64,000 nt of DNA from Albula goreensis (GCA_022829145.1 CM040753.1:9960384-10024383); one strand, 5' to 3'; shown: positions 1-13,618, numbered from the stretch's first letter. Translations and numbers: made by a program. The notes: generated from the sequence alone by a model not told the origin.

Positions 1-161
1 AATAATAACACTACTAATGATAACAATAATATGACATGACATCAACTGCAGATCAATTACTTTTTTAATGAGGCCAAAGCTGCACTTCTCAAACGTTTGA
101 CAGCACACATCCAGAAATCGTTTACATGGAAACAACACAAACACACTTTTAAAAACCGTCT
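1..161 (-). other. 3' flank / 3' UTR of PRMT6
   Basis: This is the sequence just downstream of the PRMT6 stop codon on the minus strand. No AATAAA signal is visible on the minus strand here, so the 3' UTR probably continues beyond the left edge of the window. Nothing else is recognised. Confidence 0.5.
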
Positions 162-1208
162 TCACTGAGAGTCAGTGTAACCGTCAGGAATGGAAAACGT
201 CTTGGATTTCTTTTTGAGGTCTCCTATTGTATAGTCCACGTGGATGCATACATGCCTGGAACTCTCCTCTGAGGGGTACATAGCTATCTCCCCTTCGATC
301 TTCGTGTCCTGAATCACGTCAACTGGTTCGTGCAGGTACAACACCGCCTGCTTCCAGTGCGTTTCCGGGTTGAAGGGGGATGTTGACAGGACTAGGGGTT
401 TCTCTTCTCCGGGGAAAGTTACAGTAAACCACACACAGAAGGCATTTACAGAGGAGGAACCAAAGCACTCGCATCTGAAGTTTCCTTGGACACGCATTAA
501 ATGCTCCTCAGTTACCGTGTGCAAATCTAACTCAGCAAATTTGGAAGGGTGGGAGAGCACGTCCTCTACGGTCACTAGGTTCACGGTGATATCGTTGTTC
601 ATGATGCATTTTCTGGCAAAGTCAGACATGCAGGACATGTCTACACCATACTGGTCTTTCACTGTACTCCAGAAATTCAACCGATCCTCCACCACCAAGT
701 CGTTTATAGGTGCAATGTAAAGGTCTGCCTTAGATGGTAAAATGAGGCCTCCGGGTTTTAACCATTTGTCACGTGCAAATAGCACCGAGTTTAGCATGGA
801 TTCATGGAGCAGTGCATACCCCATCCACTCACTGACTATTACGTCCACGGGCTCCGGCAGATCGATTGTCTCTAACGTACCTTTAATGACATCGATTCTA
901 TCTTCCATGTTATTCAGTTTCACTATTTCCGTCGCTTGATCCGCGATTGAACTTGCTTCAACTGCGTAGACCTTTTTGGCTCCAGCTTGAATACAAAATA
1001 TACTGAGAACCCCGGTTCCTGCACCAACGTCCAGAACGACTTTGCCGTGAATGGCGTTACTGTTCCGCAATATTCCCATTTTGTAAGTATTAGTACGAAC
1101 ACTATCTGCAATCATTTCTTCGTGAATGGTCACGTCAGCATAGCTGTCAAAATATAAGTTATCCTGAACACTTTTGTCCAACTTCCTTTTCTTTGTGAAG
1201 TGGGACAT
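162..1208 (-). CDS. prmt6: Protein arginine N-methyltransferase 6, intronless and intact
   Basis: A 348-residue type I protein arginine methyltransferase. The family moves methyl groups from S-adenosylmethionine to arginine, giving asymmetric dimethylarginine. PRMT6 is the nuclear member known for histone H3R2 methylation. Seen here: the YFDSY motif at residues 19-23, the AdoMet-binding motif I (VLDVGAGTG, 58-66), the acidic residue of post-I (VEAS, 83-86), the double-E loop with E127 and E136 (SEWMGYALLHESM, 126-138) and the THW loop at 283-285. A lysine/arginine-rich N-terminus (KKRK, 6-9) could act in nuclear import. The length is close to the family's usual 350-375 residues. The reading frame is uninterrupted in one exon, as known for vertebrate PRMT6. 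The chosen ATG at 1208 has A at -3 and gives the expected short N-terminus before the catalytic core. No other coding gene is near it. Confidence 0.97.
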   Translation of the reverse strand: MSHFTKKRKLDKSVQDNLYFDSYADVTIHEEMIADSVRTNTYKMGILRNSNAIHGKVVLDVGAGTGVLSIFCIQAGAKKVYAVEASSIADQATEIVKLNNMEDRIDVIKGTLETIDLPEPVDVIVSEWMGYALLHESMLNSVLFARDKWLKPGGLILPSKADLYIAPINDLVVEDRLNFWSTVKDQYGVDMSCMSDFARKCIMNNDITVNLVTVEDVLSHPSKFAELDLHTVTEEHLMRVQGNFRCECFGSSSVNAFCVWFTVTFPGEEKPLVLSTSPFNPETHWKQAVLYLHEPVDVIQDTKIEGEIAMYPSEESSRHVCIHVDYTIGDLKKKSKTFSIPDGYTDSQ

Positions 1209-1316
1209 TTTTGTTCCAGTAAAACCCCCTTCTTCAGTTCAAGTAAGTCACGTTGGATTTCACATTCGCCTAACTTCCTCGAGGGAGGATTTAGGTTGCA
1301 TCATGGTACTTGTAGT
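1209..1316 (-). promoter_or_regulatory. PRMT6 upstream region with ZNF143-like motif
   Basis: The region directly 5' of the PRMT6 start. On the minus strand, 1316-1297 matches the ZNF143/THAP11 SBS consensus ACTACAATTCCCAGCATGCA at 16 of 20 positions by my hand alignment. This motif usually sits close to the start site of housekeeping promoters, and here it lies about 90 bp from the ATG. No TATA box is obvious. Motif match is seen; promoter function is inferred. Confidence 0.4.
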
Positions 1317-4300
1317 TTTAACAACTGCGGAATAAACGGTCTGGCGTGTGTTAACCCATTTAACTAGATGTTTCTTAAAGACTACATGTCCAATAAATAC
1401 AACGATAAATGGGGACCAAGATGATACTGGGCGCACGCAAAAATACGTACATTCAAATCAAAGTCATTCTGCATCTTCGAGTTTATCTGAGGTTTGGAGT
1501 CAGCAAGATAATGTTACAGGTTTTAAACAAGGGTTTAACGAATTGTGTATTTCAGTGTGAGTATAGAGCAATCAAAGGAATGACATTTTACGTGTCCTTT
1601 TACTGTAATGTAATTCAGACGAATTCAGAGTGTAAAGTTTTTAGCATCCGTTGTACTAGATGATCCTCTTTTGCATTGTTCTTCACTTGCCTACTGCCGT
1701 CCACGCGGAAGCAGCAGCTGCTCTACAGTTAATTGATGTTATAAATTACTGCACATGTAGTAAACTGAAATAATGAAAAAAAAAAAAACATAACTTAAAA
1801 ATAAAATATATCTCTAGGGGCTCTCAGATGGCAGATGTAGGTAAAACAATCAGTGTCAGTGGAATAAAGCCCTTCCTAATGACCGAGAGTCTTGCTGGAT
1901 CACACGTCGTGTTCCACAGTGAAGGACATGGAGGGGTAGCAGGGTTTTCCCATCTCAGTGCTGGAAAAGGCTCCTGTGGCGTACCTGTATTCGGACTACA
2001 TCAGCTGCATACTGCGTGCCGTCCTCCAGCTTTAAGGTTGAGCACCTTAGCTGCTGGACTGTAGAGTGAAAAGAAGCAACACACAGCATGCATTTGAATA
2101 AGGATGTGGGTTCCACCCTGGGCTTTCCTCAATTGATGTAGGATTTTGCAGTAATAAAATTGACCTCTACTCCTGCTATCGGACATTCCCATTAGAAACA
2201 TACAATTTGAAAGGGGGGTGTAGATGTGTTCAATAATATAATTCTCTGTATAAGAATGGAAGTTTTTAACACTAGGTCAATGTACTTGTGATTGGACTGA
2301 GGAAGGCAGTTGATTTATCTGCATGTTTTATCTAGTTGATACAGAATACTATTTTTGATAAGTATTCCAAAATATGCTTAATTCATTCTTAATCAGATAC
2401 TTAATTTATTCTTAATTGCTTATTGATTTCTCACCTACTGGGTGAGTGGCAGTATTGTTTAGTCAAGGCACAGTACCTCTTATTTTTGAGACATTCGAAT
2501 GAATCTAGCAAACAGCCTATATGCCCTTGTTCCAGCTTGAACTGTTTTCCATATAACCTTTACTAAACTGCTACTTTTACAAAAGATAACTTTTTTTCTT
2601 ATTTCATTTTTGAAAACATATTTAACTACAATGCTTTATCGTGATTGGAAAATAATTCCAGCAGTCACTAAAAATGAATCTGCAACTCATAAATATTAGC
2701 CAGGTAACAAGGATGTTGTTAAGTCTGGTATGCATATGTTAAGTGGTAGAGGTGTAAAATGGTGGAACTTGTCCAAGATATGTTGTGTAAGGGTTTATAC
2801 CAACTACTAAATGTTCTGATCTCCATGGCATGTCACAAGGCCTATTTTATCTCTATAAATAAATGACTATGTACTTTAAAACAATGCTGGGTCATAACTA
2901 TGAACAACTTATTAGCAAAAATACCTGTTTAGGAATAATATGGGGTGCTTTGTTACAATAAAAATACAAATTTTTGTTTGCAAATGCACTATCTACATGA
3001 GCAGAGATTCTCTCCCGGTTAGCTTGTTAGCTTCAATGTTAGTGTGTTAGATTCACTGTCTGAAAACAGTGGGAGGCTATTGACATTGCTTGCCAAGAAA
3101 AACTTCTAACCAAGTCATTAAGCCATGTGCCTCATTAATGTCCCAAGGTGAAGTTGTTCAGAACTTTTCTATGAATATTGAATGCATTGAGTCATTTCAA
3201 AATGGCTATTTTTTTCCAGTTTAAACTCTTTTATGATAACTAAGACCTAAAAGGAGAATGAACTGAAGTGAAGGCCTAGATTTGACTCCACATGATGAGA
3301 TAACCACATTTGTGATTTTTGAATCTTAATACATATAATGACAGCAAAATTACAATATTGGTAACATAACTTGGCAACAAAATGGCAACTGCCCCTCCAA
3401 CATTTTTTCTTGCCTTAGTGAGCCAGCATATGAAACAAGATGGGGTAGGCCTAATCTCCGCACACAAAAGTAGTTAGGCATGAGGAATGCTATGCTGAGT
3501 GTTGTATGATAGTGCTTCCCAGCCTCATGCTGTTGTCTTATTTCAGGATCTGGGACAGCAAAAATATTGAAAACCCCCCACCATGGCTATGGGGCTGGAG
3601 TTTCACAGTTGGTTCTCGCTTAATTTGACAAGGAAAGAAAAACAGAGGAAAAGCACTGAGGGATGGCAGTGATTCTTGTTCTGGAACAGCAGTAGAAAAA
3701 TTGTATTTTACAGGGGAAAAACCAAATCTTCTGAATCTCATAGATGTTTCCTTGGTGGTACCTTTTCTGACTGGTTGCTCCTTCATTTGTATTTCAAGAC
3801 AATGATTTGTGTTACAATCATTCTCATGATTGTAACAGTGCTGAAAATAGCTTCCATAGATTAAAGTTTATTTGTGTGGTGTTGGGGTTGGACCAAGACA
3901 TTGATTTCAGACTGGTAATAACATGATTACTGGGTGAGTTGGGTTGAGGTGGGGGGTTGGGGCAGTGATGGACAGTTGTAGGCAGGAACAGTGGTACAGA
4001 GGCGTCATATGATTAGTTATGTTTCCTAACAATATCTGTATACCAATCAGTGCTAAGCAGCGGCTGAGCTGACTGTACCCAGTTGTGGGTCCCCTGGCAC
4101 CGTGCCAGCCTCTATCAGAGCCAAACCGCATTTCACAATATGATGGATGACATGATTTGTCTTTAACCTTAACAAAAATGACAATATATCCAACGTTCGC
4201 TGTTCCTCAAGCGTAAAAAGCTGTCTATGACAAGATGAAATTTATATTCCATAGTTTTTATTTTTCTAGTCATAATGATGATACATCAAGTATCACAGTG

Positions 4301-6755
4301 GCTTTGGTTAGCAGATTATTTAAGATGTGTTTTGTGCAGTTATATTTCTTTATTACCATTTGTTTTTATCCTAACTCAGAGAAGTGTACCGGTCTGTACC
4401 ATTCCAGCATTCCAAAAAGAACATTACTCATACAATGGCAGGCCATTAGCATACCAAAAAGGAGATGATCTTACAAACTATTGGTACAAATAAAAGAAAG
4501 GGAATTTGTGAGACTGTGCAGGTGTAATGGACAGTATTAAATGACTGTCACCAAAGTAAATAATAAATGAAAGTACAGTAGTGCTACATGAGTGGGAAGG
4601 TAATCATGAGAGAATAACATGTTTCTGTTTGTTTCGTTCTCAGGCATCCCATGCAAGGGGCTTTTACTGAAAATTGAGAATGATGTTTAAGTATTTAGAA
4701 ATACAAGAAAAGTCATATTCTGTAGCTTATTCTGTAGAGATGTCAGACATAATGATTGCTGAGCAGTAGCTAAACATCACAATACATTTTACCATAGGTG
4801 CAATTCTAACCAACATAAAGATTTTTTTTCTTTATTCTTAGCTTATATAACTAATTTATTTCAGTGTTATTTATTATTTTTTGGATATAATCTCATACAT
4901 CCATAGCAACAATTGTCAAATTCAATTAAAAATACAAATATCTTTAATAAAAGGGAAAAGGTGAAGTTTGTAATTTACACATAGTTTAGCAATATCACAT
5001 AAGAGACCATGCCTTGTGTAAACATTGTGTAAACAAGATTCAGGGATTCAGTATTGCAGAATGTGATTTTAATGCCCCCCACTCCGGTCTCTGCAGGACA
5101 GGCTGACTGCAGAAGGATCTGTTTTTCAGTAAAACAAGCTGAGGTGCGGTCCAGCAGCAGGGAATCTCCACCACCGTGAGAATACAAAGGTAAAATCAGG
5201 CAACAAATTGGGTCTCAGAAACAGGTTCAAAGACCACTGGTGGACTCTAGCTGCAAGGTGAATTTTTTTGTGGGGCTGTGAAGGGCTTCAGTCCCTAGAT
5301 GAAAACATAACAGGTAGTTCTTAATTGGTTAAAATACCAGCTAAAAATAAGACTGCTTTGGCAGGTTTGTCTGAGGATTTTATAATTATAACACACACTA
5401 CACACCTGAACCCTTACTTACTCAAACTTATAAATGCACATCTCATTAATGTAATATACAATCAGTAATTATTGGGGATTAAAATCCACTATGTTTGCAT
5501 AGACGTCTGGACCTGATCTCTCTTTAATTAAATGTGTACATCACTGTTTACCCATCTAAACCGCAGCCTTGACTGGAGAATGATTGACTCTGAAGGAAAA
5601 GGGAATTTGTTCAGCAGACCCGAAAACATGTTTGGAAAATCCAAAGATAATTTTTAAGCCTGGAGATGGGTAGAGTAAGGCCCAGCAGTGATTGGGTGTT
5701 CAGGCATGAGTAAGAAACCAGATCCCAATCATTTTGATAGTGAGTTGCAACCTGGGTGAAAGACAAAAAGCAATATATACAAGATATTTTAAAATATTGT
5801 TTATTTTTCCAAGTAACCAGCAATTTACGAAGCACAAATTGAATTCTATGAACAGTGTGGATTATCACATTTTCAGGTCAGCTTTCTGCAGGTTTGGAAA
5901 GGAAAGAAACCTATTTCAACAAGATTAAAGTACACACTATGATGTCAAAATGCAGGAGATCTACAAAAAAATCTAAGTGGAACCATGTTATCATCTTTTT
6001 CCAGAACACAAGTCATTTCATAGAAACACAAAGAGAGAAATGTGTGTGTGACCATTTAGTAAGGTTTCTACTCTATGCATGTGGGTGCCTCAGCATGCTC
6101 AGTGGATGCATTTCCACATCTTTCTGTCCAAAACTGTGCTTAACATGTAGAACTGTACAGGACAGTTGGACCTTTGACAATATTTCCAGGACACATCCGA
6201 TCAATGCGACAGTAATTACATCTGATGTGTTCTGGAAATCTGCTGATCATATGCGTCGGCAAGCACAGCAGCCACTTACAACGCAAGCAGAGAAACACTC
6301 TATGTCATGCCCATTACTGCACACGGGTTCGCTTCCGCAGGAGCCCTGTAGCAAACAGTTTTCACATTTTCAAATGCATGCTGGTTACAAGTACATAACG
6401 ATCCCTCTTTAGATGAATGCAGACTCACTTCCATGTTTGCAGTCCACCTTTGGTGAAACAAACAAAGATAAAAATGCAACATAATCTGTGATAATAAGAG
6501 TCAATAAGCCAACGGTCTGCTTTATTTTGTCTAAGGAGCATTGAACAGACAAAACTGTCATCAACACAGCCTGCACTTTTCCAAGCCATAGGACAAGGAA
6601 CAATGATAATTGTTCAAATAAATAAACAAAATAGATTTTAATTTAATGTATATTTTGTATATATTTAGCAAAATAGTAGTGGTATGTATGTGTATGAATG
6701 TGCTAAAAAATAAGAAAAAAACAAGAAGCCACTCTTCTACTTGGGCAACTGCTGT
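1317..6755. other. Gene-free stretch 5' of PRMT6
   Basis: AT-rich noncoding DNA. Open frames are short and match no family I know. A GC-richer block at about 1825-2095 looks unlike its neighbours and may be an old repeat, but I cannot classify it. A perfect hairpin lies at 3810-3837. The longest open frame outside the retroelements is at 5855-6412 (185 codons) and has no recognisable domain. Confidence 0.6.
3810..3837. repeat. Perfect 12-bp inverted repeat, 4-nt loop
   Basis: Arms 3810-3821 and 3826-3837 are exact reverse complements around the loop TCTC. The role is unknown. It is too short for a standard microRNA precursor. Confidence 0.7.
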
Positions 6756-6870
6756 CTGTCACCTGACCCCCCTTGGGACGAGCCACAGTGCCGACAGCAG
6801 CACAGAAACTGTCACCTGACCCCCCTGGGACGAGCTGTGGTGCCAGCAGCAGGACAGGAACTGTCACCTG
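6756..6870. repeat. 52-53 bp minisatellite, about 2.2 copies
   Basis: Units start at 6756, 6809 and 6861, each with CTGTCACCTG. The first two continue with a shared C-rich stretch and GGGACGAGC. The third is cut short after the first few bases. The block is GC-rich compared with its flanks. The open frames across it on both strands are by-products of the repeat. Confidence 0.75.
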
Positions 6871-9800
6871 TCTGTGCTCAGGGCTCAGAAACTGGCTTCC
6901 ATCAAGCGAGAGTCGAGGGAGCTGCCAGTCAGTTACAGCATCGTAGTTTTCTGTTGAAAAGAATAGCTTGAGAAGAAGGGGGATATATCGATGCAAAAGT
7001 TGGAAATATTGATTGTAGCTAGTCGGTATTTCTCTCTTGCTGGATAGGATGCAGCAGCCATCAGTGGTTCATGGAAATGGCTGTTTTACTGAGCATCGAT
7101 TATGGCCTCAATATTTTGCGGCCAGTAGACTGCATTGATAAACACAGTTCAGTCAAATTGGTTGTCAATGAGCGGAATCAATATATATGTCTCTTTTAAA
7201 GCATGGATGAGCCTAACTATACAACGTGTGTACTTCTGTTTTCACGGCAGTATTCTACTGTGTTCCAGCTCGGTGGTGGCAAATGAGTTGTATTCACGTT
7301 TGTGAAAACTCCTAACTCAGACAGACTTTTGGAAGACAACGCCGAAGTGTGCATCTGAAAAGGGGAGTGGGGGGAGGGGATGGGATGGGATGGGGGGACA
7401 AAAGCAACTGAGACATTCATTTTACCTTCCTCTCATACAGACCGTTCGGCGAGGCAGGATCTTGGCTCGTCACTCCCGAACCCATTAATCAATTCGGTAA
7501 TTACACCCCTTTCCCAGCAGACGTGCTTACTATCTATCCCAGGATCAATTACATTACAGTACAATTAGATTAAATTACTAAGTACAACCTGCAAAATATG
7601 ACAGCCACTGAGGAGGCAGAAAGAGCTGCTGACCACATCAAAATTCTTTAATATATTTCATAGGAAATAACTGTGCTTGATCATTAATGGGGGGTTATTA
7701 GATATCCATATTCCTTTTTTTTTTTTTTTCATCCTTGTCCAAACTGTGTTTTGCAGACAGTGATATTTAATATCCAATTAGGTCGCTGGCTTGCATGAGA
7801 TAGTTACACCGCTGTCTGCGGCCTGCTGTCTGAGGTTGTCTTTTACTTTTTTGCTGGTTGTATATCTTAACCCACCTCATTATGAACTGACCAACATGTG
7901 AAACCAGTATTTTTTTCTACAGAGATCGTAAATAAAATGAAGTTTAAAATAATTCCCTGAGAGTTAAGCTCTCTGGAATGACTGTGGGTATGATGGTGCA
8001 CTTAACAGCAGTTTGTTACTGTTGTTGGCCATAAAACACAGTAATTGCCCTGAGGATTGCCTTTTAATTGAAAGGCCTTTTGGATTTAAACAACTCAATG
8101 TACTTAGTCACAATTACCTTCACATGCTGGTCGTATTCACAGTTTGATGACTGCCGTCTATCATGTCCCATTTGTAGACTGACAGTATTTCAGTAAAGGC
8201 ACTTTCTTTTTATATTCCATTTTACACTGCCTATACAGAATATTATCTGAATTTTACTTTTGCTCATTACTTTGTACTGTGTGCTTTTTTTATCTGTCTG
8301 CTAAGTTGAAATAACGGAGTCAAGGTCTGTTTTTGGTATCCCACACTATCCATGCAAATCTAAACAGATCATCGTATGGACCTATTCCTTCTTCCCTGGA
8401 ATGTATCCTCTTTACTTGTCAGAAAAAACTGGATTGACTTAAATGGTGTGGACTGTGAGTGAAGCATCACATTTCTTGAGCTGATTATTCTTTATTACTA
8501 TGTCTATTACTAACAGTCTGCATATGGAATTATGGGCCAATGACATAACCATCCTTTTTACTCTTTGATTTTTACGATAGCCCACCAGTCTATTAACTTG
8601 CCATATAGTCATTTCCATTTGTGTTTCCTATATATCCCTATATATTATCCCATTTAATTTATTTATGACCTCTTTTTGATGACTTTTGTGGTACATTTTT
8701 TGGACATTTGAATAAGGTGAAGATATTGAATTGGCTGCAGCCACTCCTTTTATTTCTGGCAATTCATAGCAAATGTGGTGGCTCTGGTGTTGCGCCGAAT
8801 TGGTGACAGCAACATTCCTTTGGAGTCCCTGAAAATTATGGTCATGATTCCACAACAGAAGCATGAAACACAGCTTTAAGAGCTATGTTCCATGCCTTTA
8901 CATCCCATACCATACTATGGGTAAATCTTCTGATTTTAGGAAAATAAAGCTACATTCCACTGCATTCATTTAAAGTTTGAGATTAAAGTTTAAAGCCAGT
9001 GTCTTGTTATCCATGCTATTTAAGTACATGATTACAATTTACCTTACCAGGGCAGTTATCCAATTTCAGAGTTTGTTCACATGAAGGAAAAAATACCACA
9101 GTGAGATAGTGGGGGCATTGTATGAAATGCACTCAGATATTAAATTACTGCATTGGACTGCAGTTACTCAGGAGAAATATCTATTCTTGGGCATGGCTTA
9201 TAATGGTATGGAACAGAACTATAGAAATGGTACGAAGAAAAACGCCCAAATGCTTAGTTGTTGATAATTCTTGAAATTTTAGATTTACATTGAAGTGAGA
9301 TTAAATGCAGTTTAGAAACAAATATCCCCTTCTAAGCCAATTGCTTAACATCACTAGAATTGCCAGTGGGTTGTTTTATATCCTCTGCAAAAATCATTAT
9401 ATTGCTGCTTGTATTGTATTGCTGCTTAAAAAACACACAGTAATATGCTAAGGGCTGATTTTCTTTCATATGGTATTCATTCAAATTACCAACCCAGCAA
9501 TTTGTCTGTATGTTCAGATACAAATGTTTTTCAGCAAACTCAATTAATTTACCAACATGGCTTTCATAAGTAGCATGCAGCTGTGACAAATACACACATC
9601 CTTATTTCAGATATTTTTATGCCTCAAAGCTCCTCCAAGCTTTGCCATGAAGCACACAGAGTGTGGGGGTATTCAGTCACTGTAACCTTTATATTATTTA
9701 GTGAATGGAGATTGTGAGATTAAGTGTGTCAGCATGGAGAGACACACTGTGGTGTAAACAGCTGGCTGATGGCTGAATCAAAGATGGGATGATCGTCACA

Positions 9801-12800
9801 TAAGCAGCAATGAAAAGACCTAAACAGACATGCGAGCTCAGCAGTTCCTAATTTGCATTTAAAAAGCAGCCCAATCGATATGATGTCTCTATTCTTTCTC
9901 AATGGAAGTCATGGCTTTCCTGTTTACAGAAAATTCCCATCGACAAATTTCAAGAGGAAAATTGTTATCGAGCCTGTGATATAGGATTTAGGAGGGACCC
10001 TAAACTTAAACCAACTGAATCTGCAACTGATTTACATTACTTTTGCCTTGTCTGTTCACTCCATACAGGAGTGTACTCTTTGATTGGGCTGTTAATGGGC
10101 ATGTTTGGATGCTGTGCTCCTATTGTTTCTCCTATTGTTGCTTTTTTCAGTGAAAATAAATGCATTGACATGTTTCTTAATTTCTAGTGCTATCAATAGT
10201 CTAATTAATGTAGCCTCGTTATGATGTTTTTGTGACACAGTGCTCAGGATGAAACATGTCAGTACATTAAGTACATTAGAGTCTGTACACAGCTAATAGG
10301 CCTAATCCTGTTGGATGACAGCTTTCAGAAATTAATTGTTTCCCCTTCAATGCCTTCTTGTTTGCCTAAGGTACACTAGCAGAATTGGAGCTGACAGTGG
10401 GCCAATTTCACAAATGAAAGGGCAACTATAAATTTGTTTTTATCATCGAATACATTACTGAGTCATCCAGGCTTATAAGAGGTATTGGTAATAGCCTACT
10501 TTGTGTTAGTGAGGGAATAGTTATGGGAATGAAAATGTCAAAAGTATAATTCTGTCAGTGAATTTAAACAAGTGAGATAGCACAAACACATGTTACAAAA
10601 TAATAAAACATAGACTGGGCATCAAAACCTTGAGTATCTTAATTTAAAACTGTATAAGTTACCAAAAACAAAACGAATAAACAAAAACATTAATATTTTC
10701 AGTACATAAAAACGTCAGTAAGCCAGACAATCTCAACCACTACAATATATCTGTAAACCTGGATAATGTAGTATGTTGTGGTTCTGTGTAAGCCCTGATC
10801 AAATGCTTAAGCACCTAATTATATTGTAAGCTGTTAGTTAAACTGGGTTAGATTTAAGCAGCTGGGTAATGATTTGTGCTCTTAAAATCAATAGTTTAAC
10901 CCATGTTTATTCCTCATACACTAAAATGCTCTATCAGTGAGCTAAATTACTTCATCCATTCCAATTACAACATCCTTCGGCCCAATTATCGCTTCCCTGT
11001 GAGCAGCCTCGCACAAACTGCATGTCTAGATAAATGAAGATGTTGTGCTCTAAAAATGGAAGTGTTATTCCTCGGGCTGTATAAAATACTTAACCATTTT
11101 TAATTCTAATCACTAAAACCAATACAGGTCCTTAGCCGATTAATACCACAGCATCTGCTGTTTGAGATACATGATGTCTCCATGCGTAAATCATAAACAT
11201 AATGATATATAATTGAAGCAATCTATTTATGCTCTGTTGTGTACTGTACATCACTGCTATACTGTATTGCCTAAAATTGTGCCAGCTGTGCAAATGTTGT
11301 CAATATAGAACAATATTTTGCATTCCCCAAGGACCCCACCCCTCATTAAATTAATTAGAACATCCTCAACAGCAGATCCAATTTCCATTTAAACACCTTG
11401 TAATCACAGCTTTAAAGACAAAATTCTGGCTCCATAAATTTATTTCATTTATATAAGTATTTACTAATGTGTTTAACAGTTGTGTTTTCTGCAATATTAT
11501 TTAATGTTTCTGGTAATGTATCCAAAATAACATATTGAATAACTTAACAAATGAATGAATGAACAAACTGCCTCCCCCTGAAATCTGACCTTGAGGCTCT
11601 TACAAAAAGAGTAATTGTTTAAAGAGCATATGTGTTTGGAACTCCTCTCCTGCATTAACAAGACATGGGACGGCTGTTACAAACCAGTTCTGATGTGTCA
11701 ACCATCCCTAAAATGGGTCTCCGATGTGGACTGAGGGGACTACTGGACCTTTAAAAACATAGATATAACTAGGGACTCAAAAGGAAATGATTAAAGAAGA
11801 GCAATCTATATATCATATTGGGGTAATAAATTAAAGAAAAACCTGTGTCATCACATATTTCAGTTTGCACATATGAGGACTCTTCGTACATGATGTTGTT
11901 ACTGGGAAGGCATTTCTCTCAGATGAAAGCACTTCTTGTCTCAAGCAACGTGGGTTTTGAGAAAATCAGGCCCAATGCTAATGACGTCCCCCCTGCAGAT
12001 GATGGAGCGCAGTGCATCGATGTCGACTGGTCCAGGACGGCTGCTCCCTCTTCCAGAAAATAATTCCCTAAAGCTCAATAAAATGAGAATTGGAGGGAAC
12101 CATGGACTACGTAGCATGTGATTTGTTACTGGGTCAGTGGGCAGGAGGTGGGAGGGGGAGATGTGAGGGGAAGCTGAAGGTCAGGGTGTGAGGGTTGAGG
12201 CTGTGAGTGGAGTGTGGCTTGGAAAGGTGATCTAAAAGACAGCATTAAAATCATTGTATTTTGTCACAAATTTACATCTAATCCTCAAGGCAAGCCTTGA
12301 AACCGAGCATTTCTTGGGGGAAATTTTTTTAATGAAATTGCTTATGTGAAAATATTAAAGACAAACGTACATGAGTGAGAAGAGCATTGGTTACACTCAA
12401 AGCCAGATCTCATTGGCTTCTGACATTAATGCTGTTTATGCTTCTTCTTTCTCATCATAAATGCAGCATGCGATTGTAAGTTCTTGTATGGAATGAACTG
12501 ACAAGCAACAGATGAAACTTCCCCGGGTGATGCTTCAGGGAGCACTTCATTCTGAACATTTTCCACTTTCCCATCACTGTGTCAAGGTCTGTCTGAACAT
12601 TGTCAGTCACCATTTAAATGACCCTGAGCATTCATTGGCTGTCCTCCAGACAGCAGAACAATCAGTCTGTCAACGGGCCCACAATAGCTCCCGAATGCCA
12701 GAGCAGCCCGAGCCACTTACGAGATGTCTGGCTTACCATTCCTGCTTTAGGCAAAGGGTCATGAGTGCTGAAGCCTTCAAATGGCAATAAAGCATCTGTC

Positions 12801-12878
12801 AACTGTTTGGCAATAGAGATACCTACAGAGTATACCACTAAAACAAGTTCCACATATACAATATGACTATGGTTGCTA
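6871..12878. other. Gene-free stretch
   Basis: AT-rich noncoding DNA with a T-tract near 7713-7729 and no recognisable gene. A segment at about 9820-9990 has a more complex base pattern, including a perfect POU octamer (ATTTGCAT, 9851-9858) and a nearby ATCGAT. It could be a conserved regulatory element, but that cannot be tested from one sequence. Confidence 0.55.
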
Positions 12879-12916
12879 AATAATAATAAGAATAATACAT
12901 TATTCTTATTATTATT
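12879..12916. repeat. AT-rich perfect hairpin, 18-bp arms, 2-nt loop
   Basis: Arms 12879-12896 and 12899-12916 are exact reverse complements built from AAT/ATT triplets. Directly to the right (about 12920-12960) is text like the degenerate tail of a common fish interspersed repeat (TTATTCTGGGTGATTTACAG). The hairpin may be the edge of an old mobile element. Confidence 0.55.
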
Positions 12917-13416
12917 ATTTATGCGACAGTCCCTTATTCTGGGTGATTTACAGAGCTTAAAAGACTACAAACTACCAGTTACGGTTATAGTGTCCTGTGT
13001 AATTCAAAATGACATGATGGTGCCTAAGTATCCAAAAAGTGACAAGGAAAACGAGAGGATATACTGCAGAGAGAGTGTGGCCACAGAGACTGCTGTAGTG
13101 ATCCACATCCTCTTAGAAGGGAAAGCAAGGCATTTGGCAGAACCCCTTTCTCTGCCTTTCAGAAAATCCATCGCACTGCATTAGCGATGCATCTAATTGG
13201 TAGGCACACATTGCTGTGTGTCTAATTGCAGAAATTGATCTGCCCGTGACCACCCACTGCTGAAATAAAATTAAGAAATTAAGGACAACTTCATAAGAAT
13301 AAATTGATTGCCACAGAAGAAAATGTTGTTTTCATACTCAGCTAAACAGCATGTGATGTGATGTGCTTGTGTAGTTGGAAAAAGAACGGTTTCTCCACCA
13401 TATGCAAGGAAATGTG
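12917..13416. other. Gene-free stretch left of the retrotransposon
   Basis: The first 45 bases or so may be an old repeat tail. The rest shows no gene. A short stretch near 13175-13260 has several TAATTG-like homeodomain cores. The last four bases before the insertion (13417-13420, tcta) are the target-site duplication. Confidence 0.5.
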
Positions 13417-13618
13417 TCTATGTGGCACTGCATGTTTTCACAGAAAAAGATTTGTGTTTTCACATAAGTAGACTCTTAAAAATCTTACCCCCCCATTTAA
13501 AACAGGACACATTAAAAGCAGTTTAGGCTTCGGAAAATGTTAAAATTGCTGTATTTCTGTGGGATTCTATTCGTTGTCTAGCAGGTCCGGTTATGTTGTA
13601 CATGGTTTGAGCACCTGG

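Noticed and set aside
370-939. Plus-strand open frames over PRMT6
   Set aside because: They lie antisense to an intact conserved gene and have no family resemblance.
1828-2095. GC-richer block with a SINE-like feel
   Set aside because: No clear A/B boxes, poly(A) tail or flanking duplication, so no class can be given.
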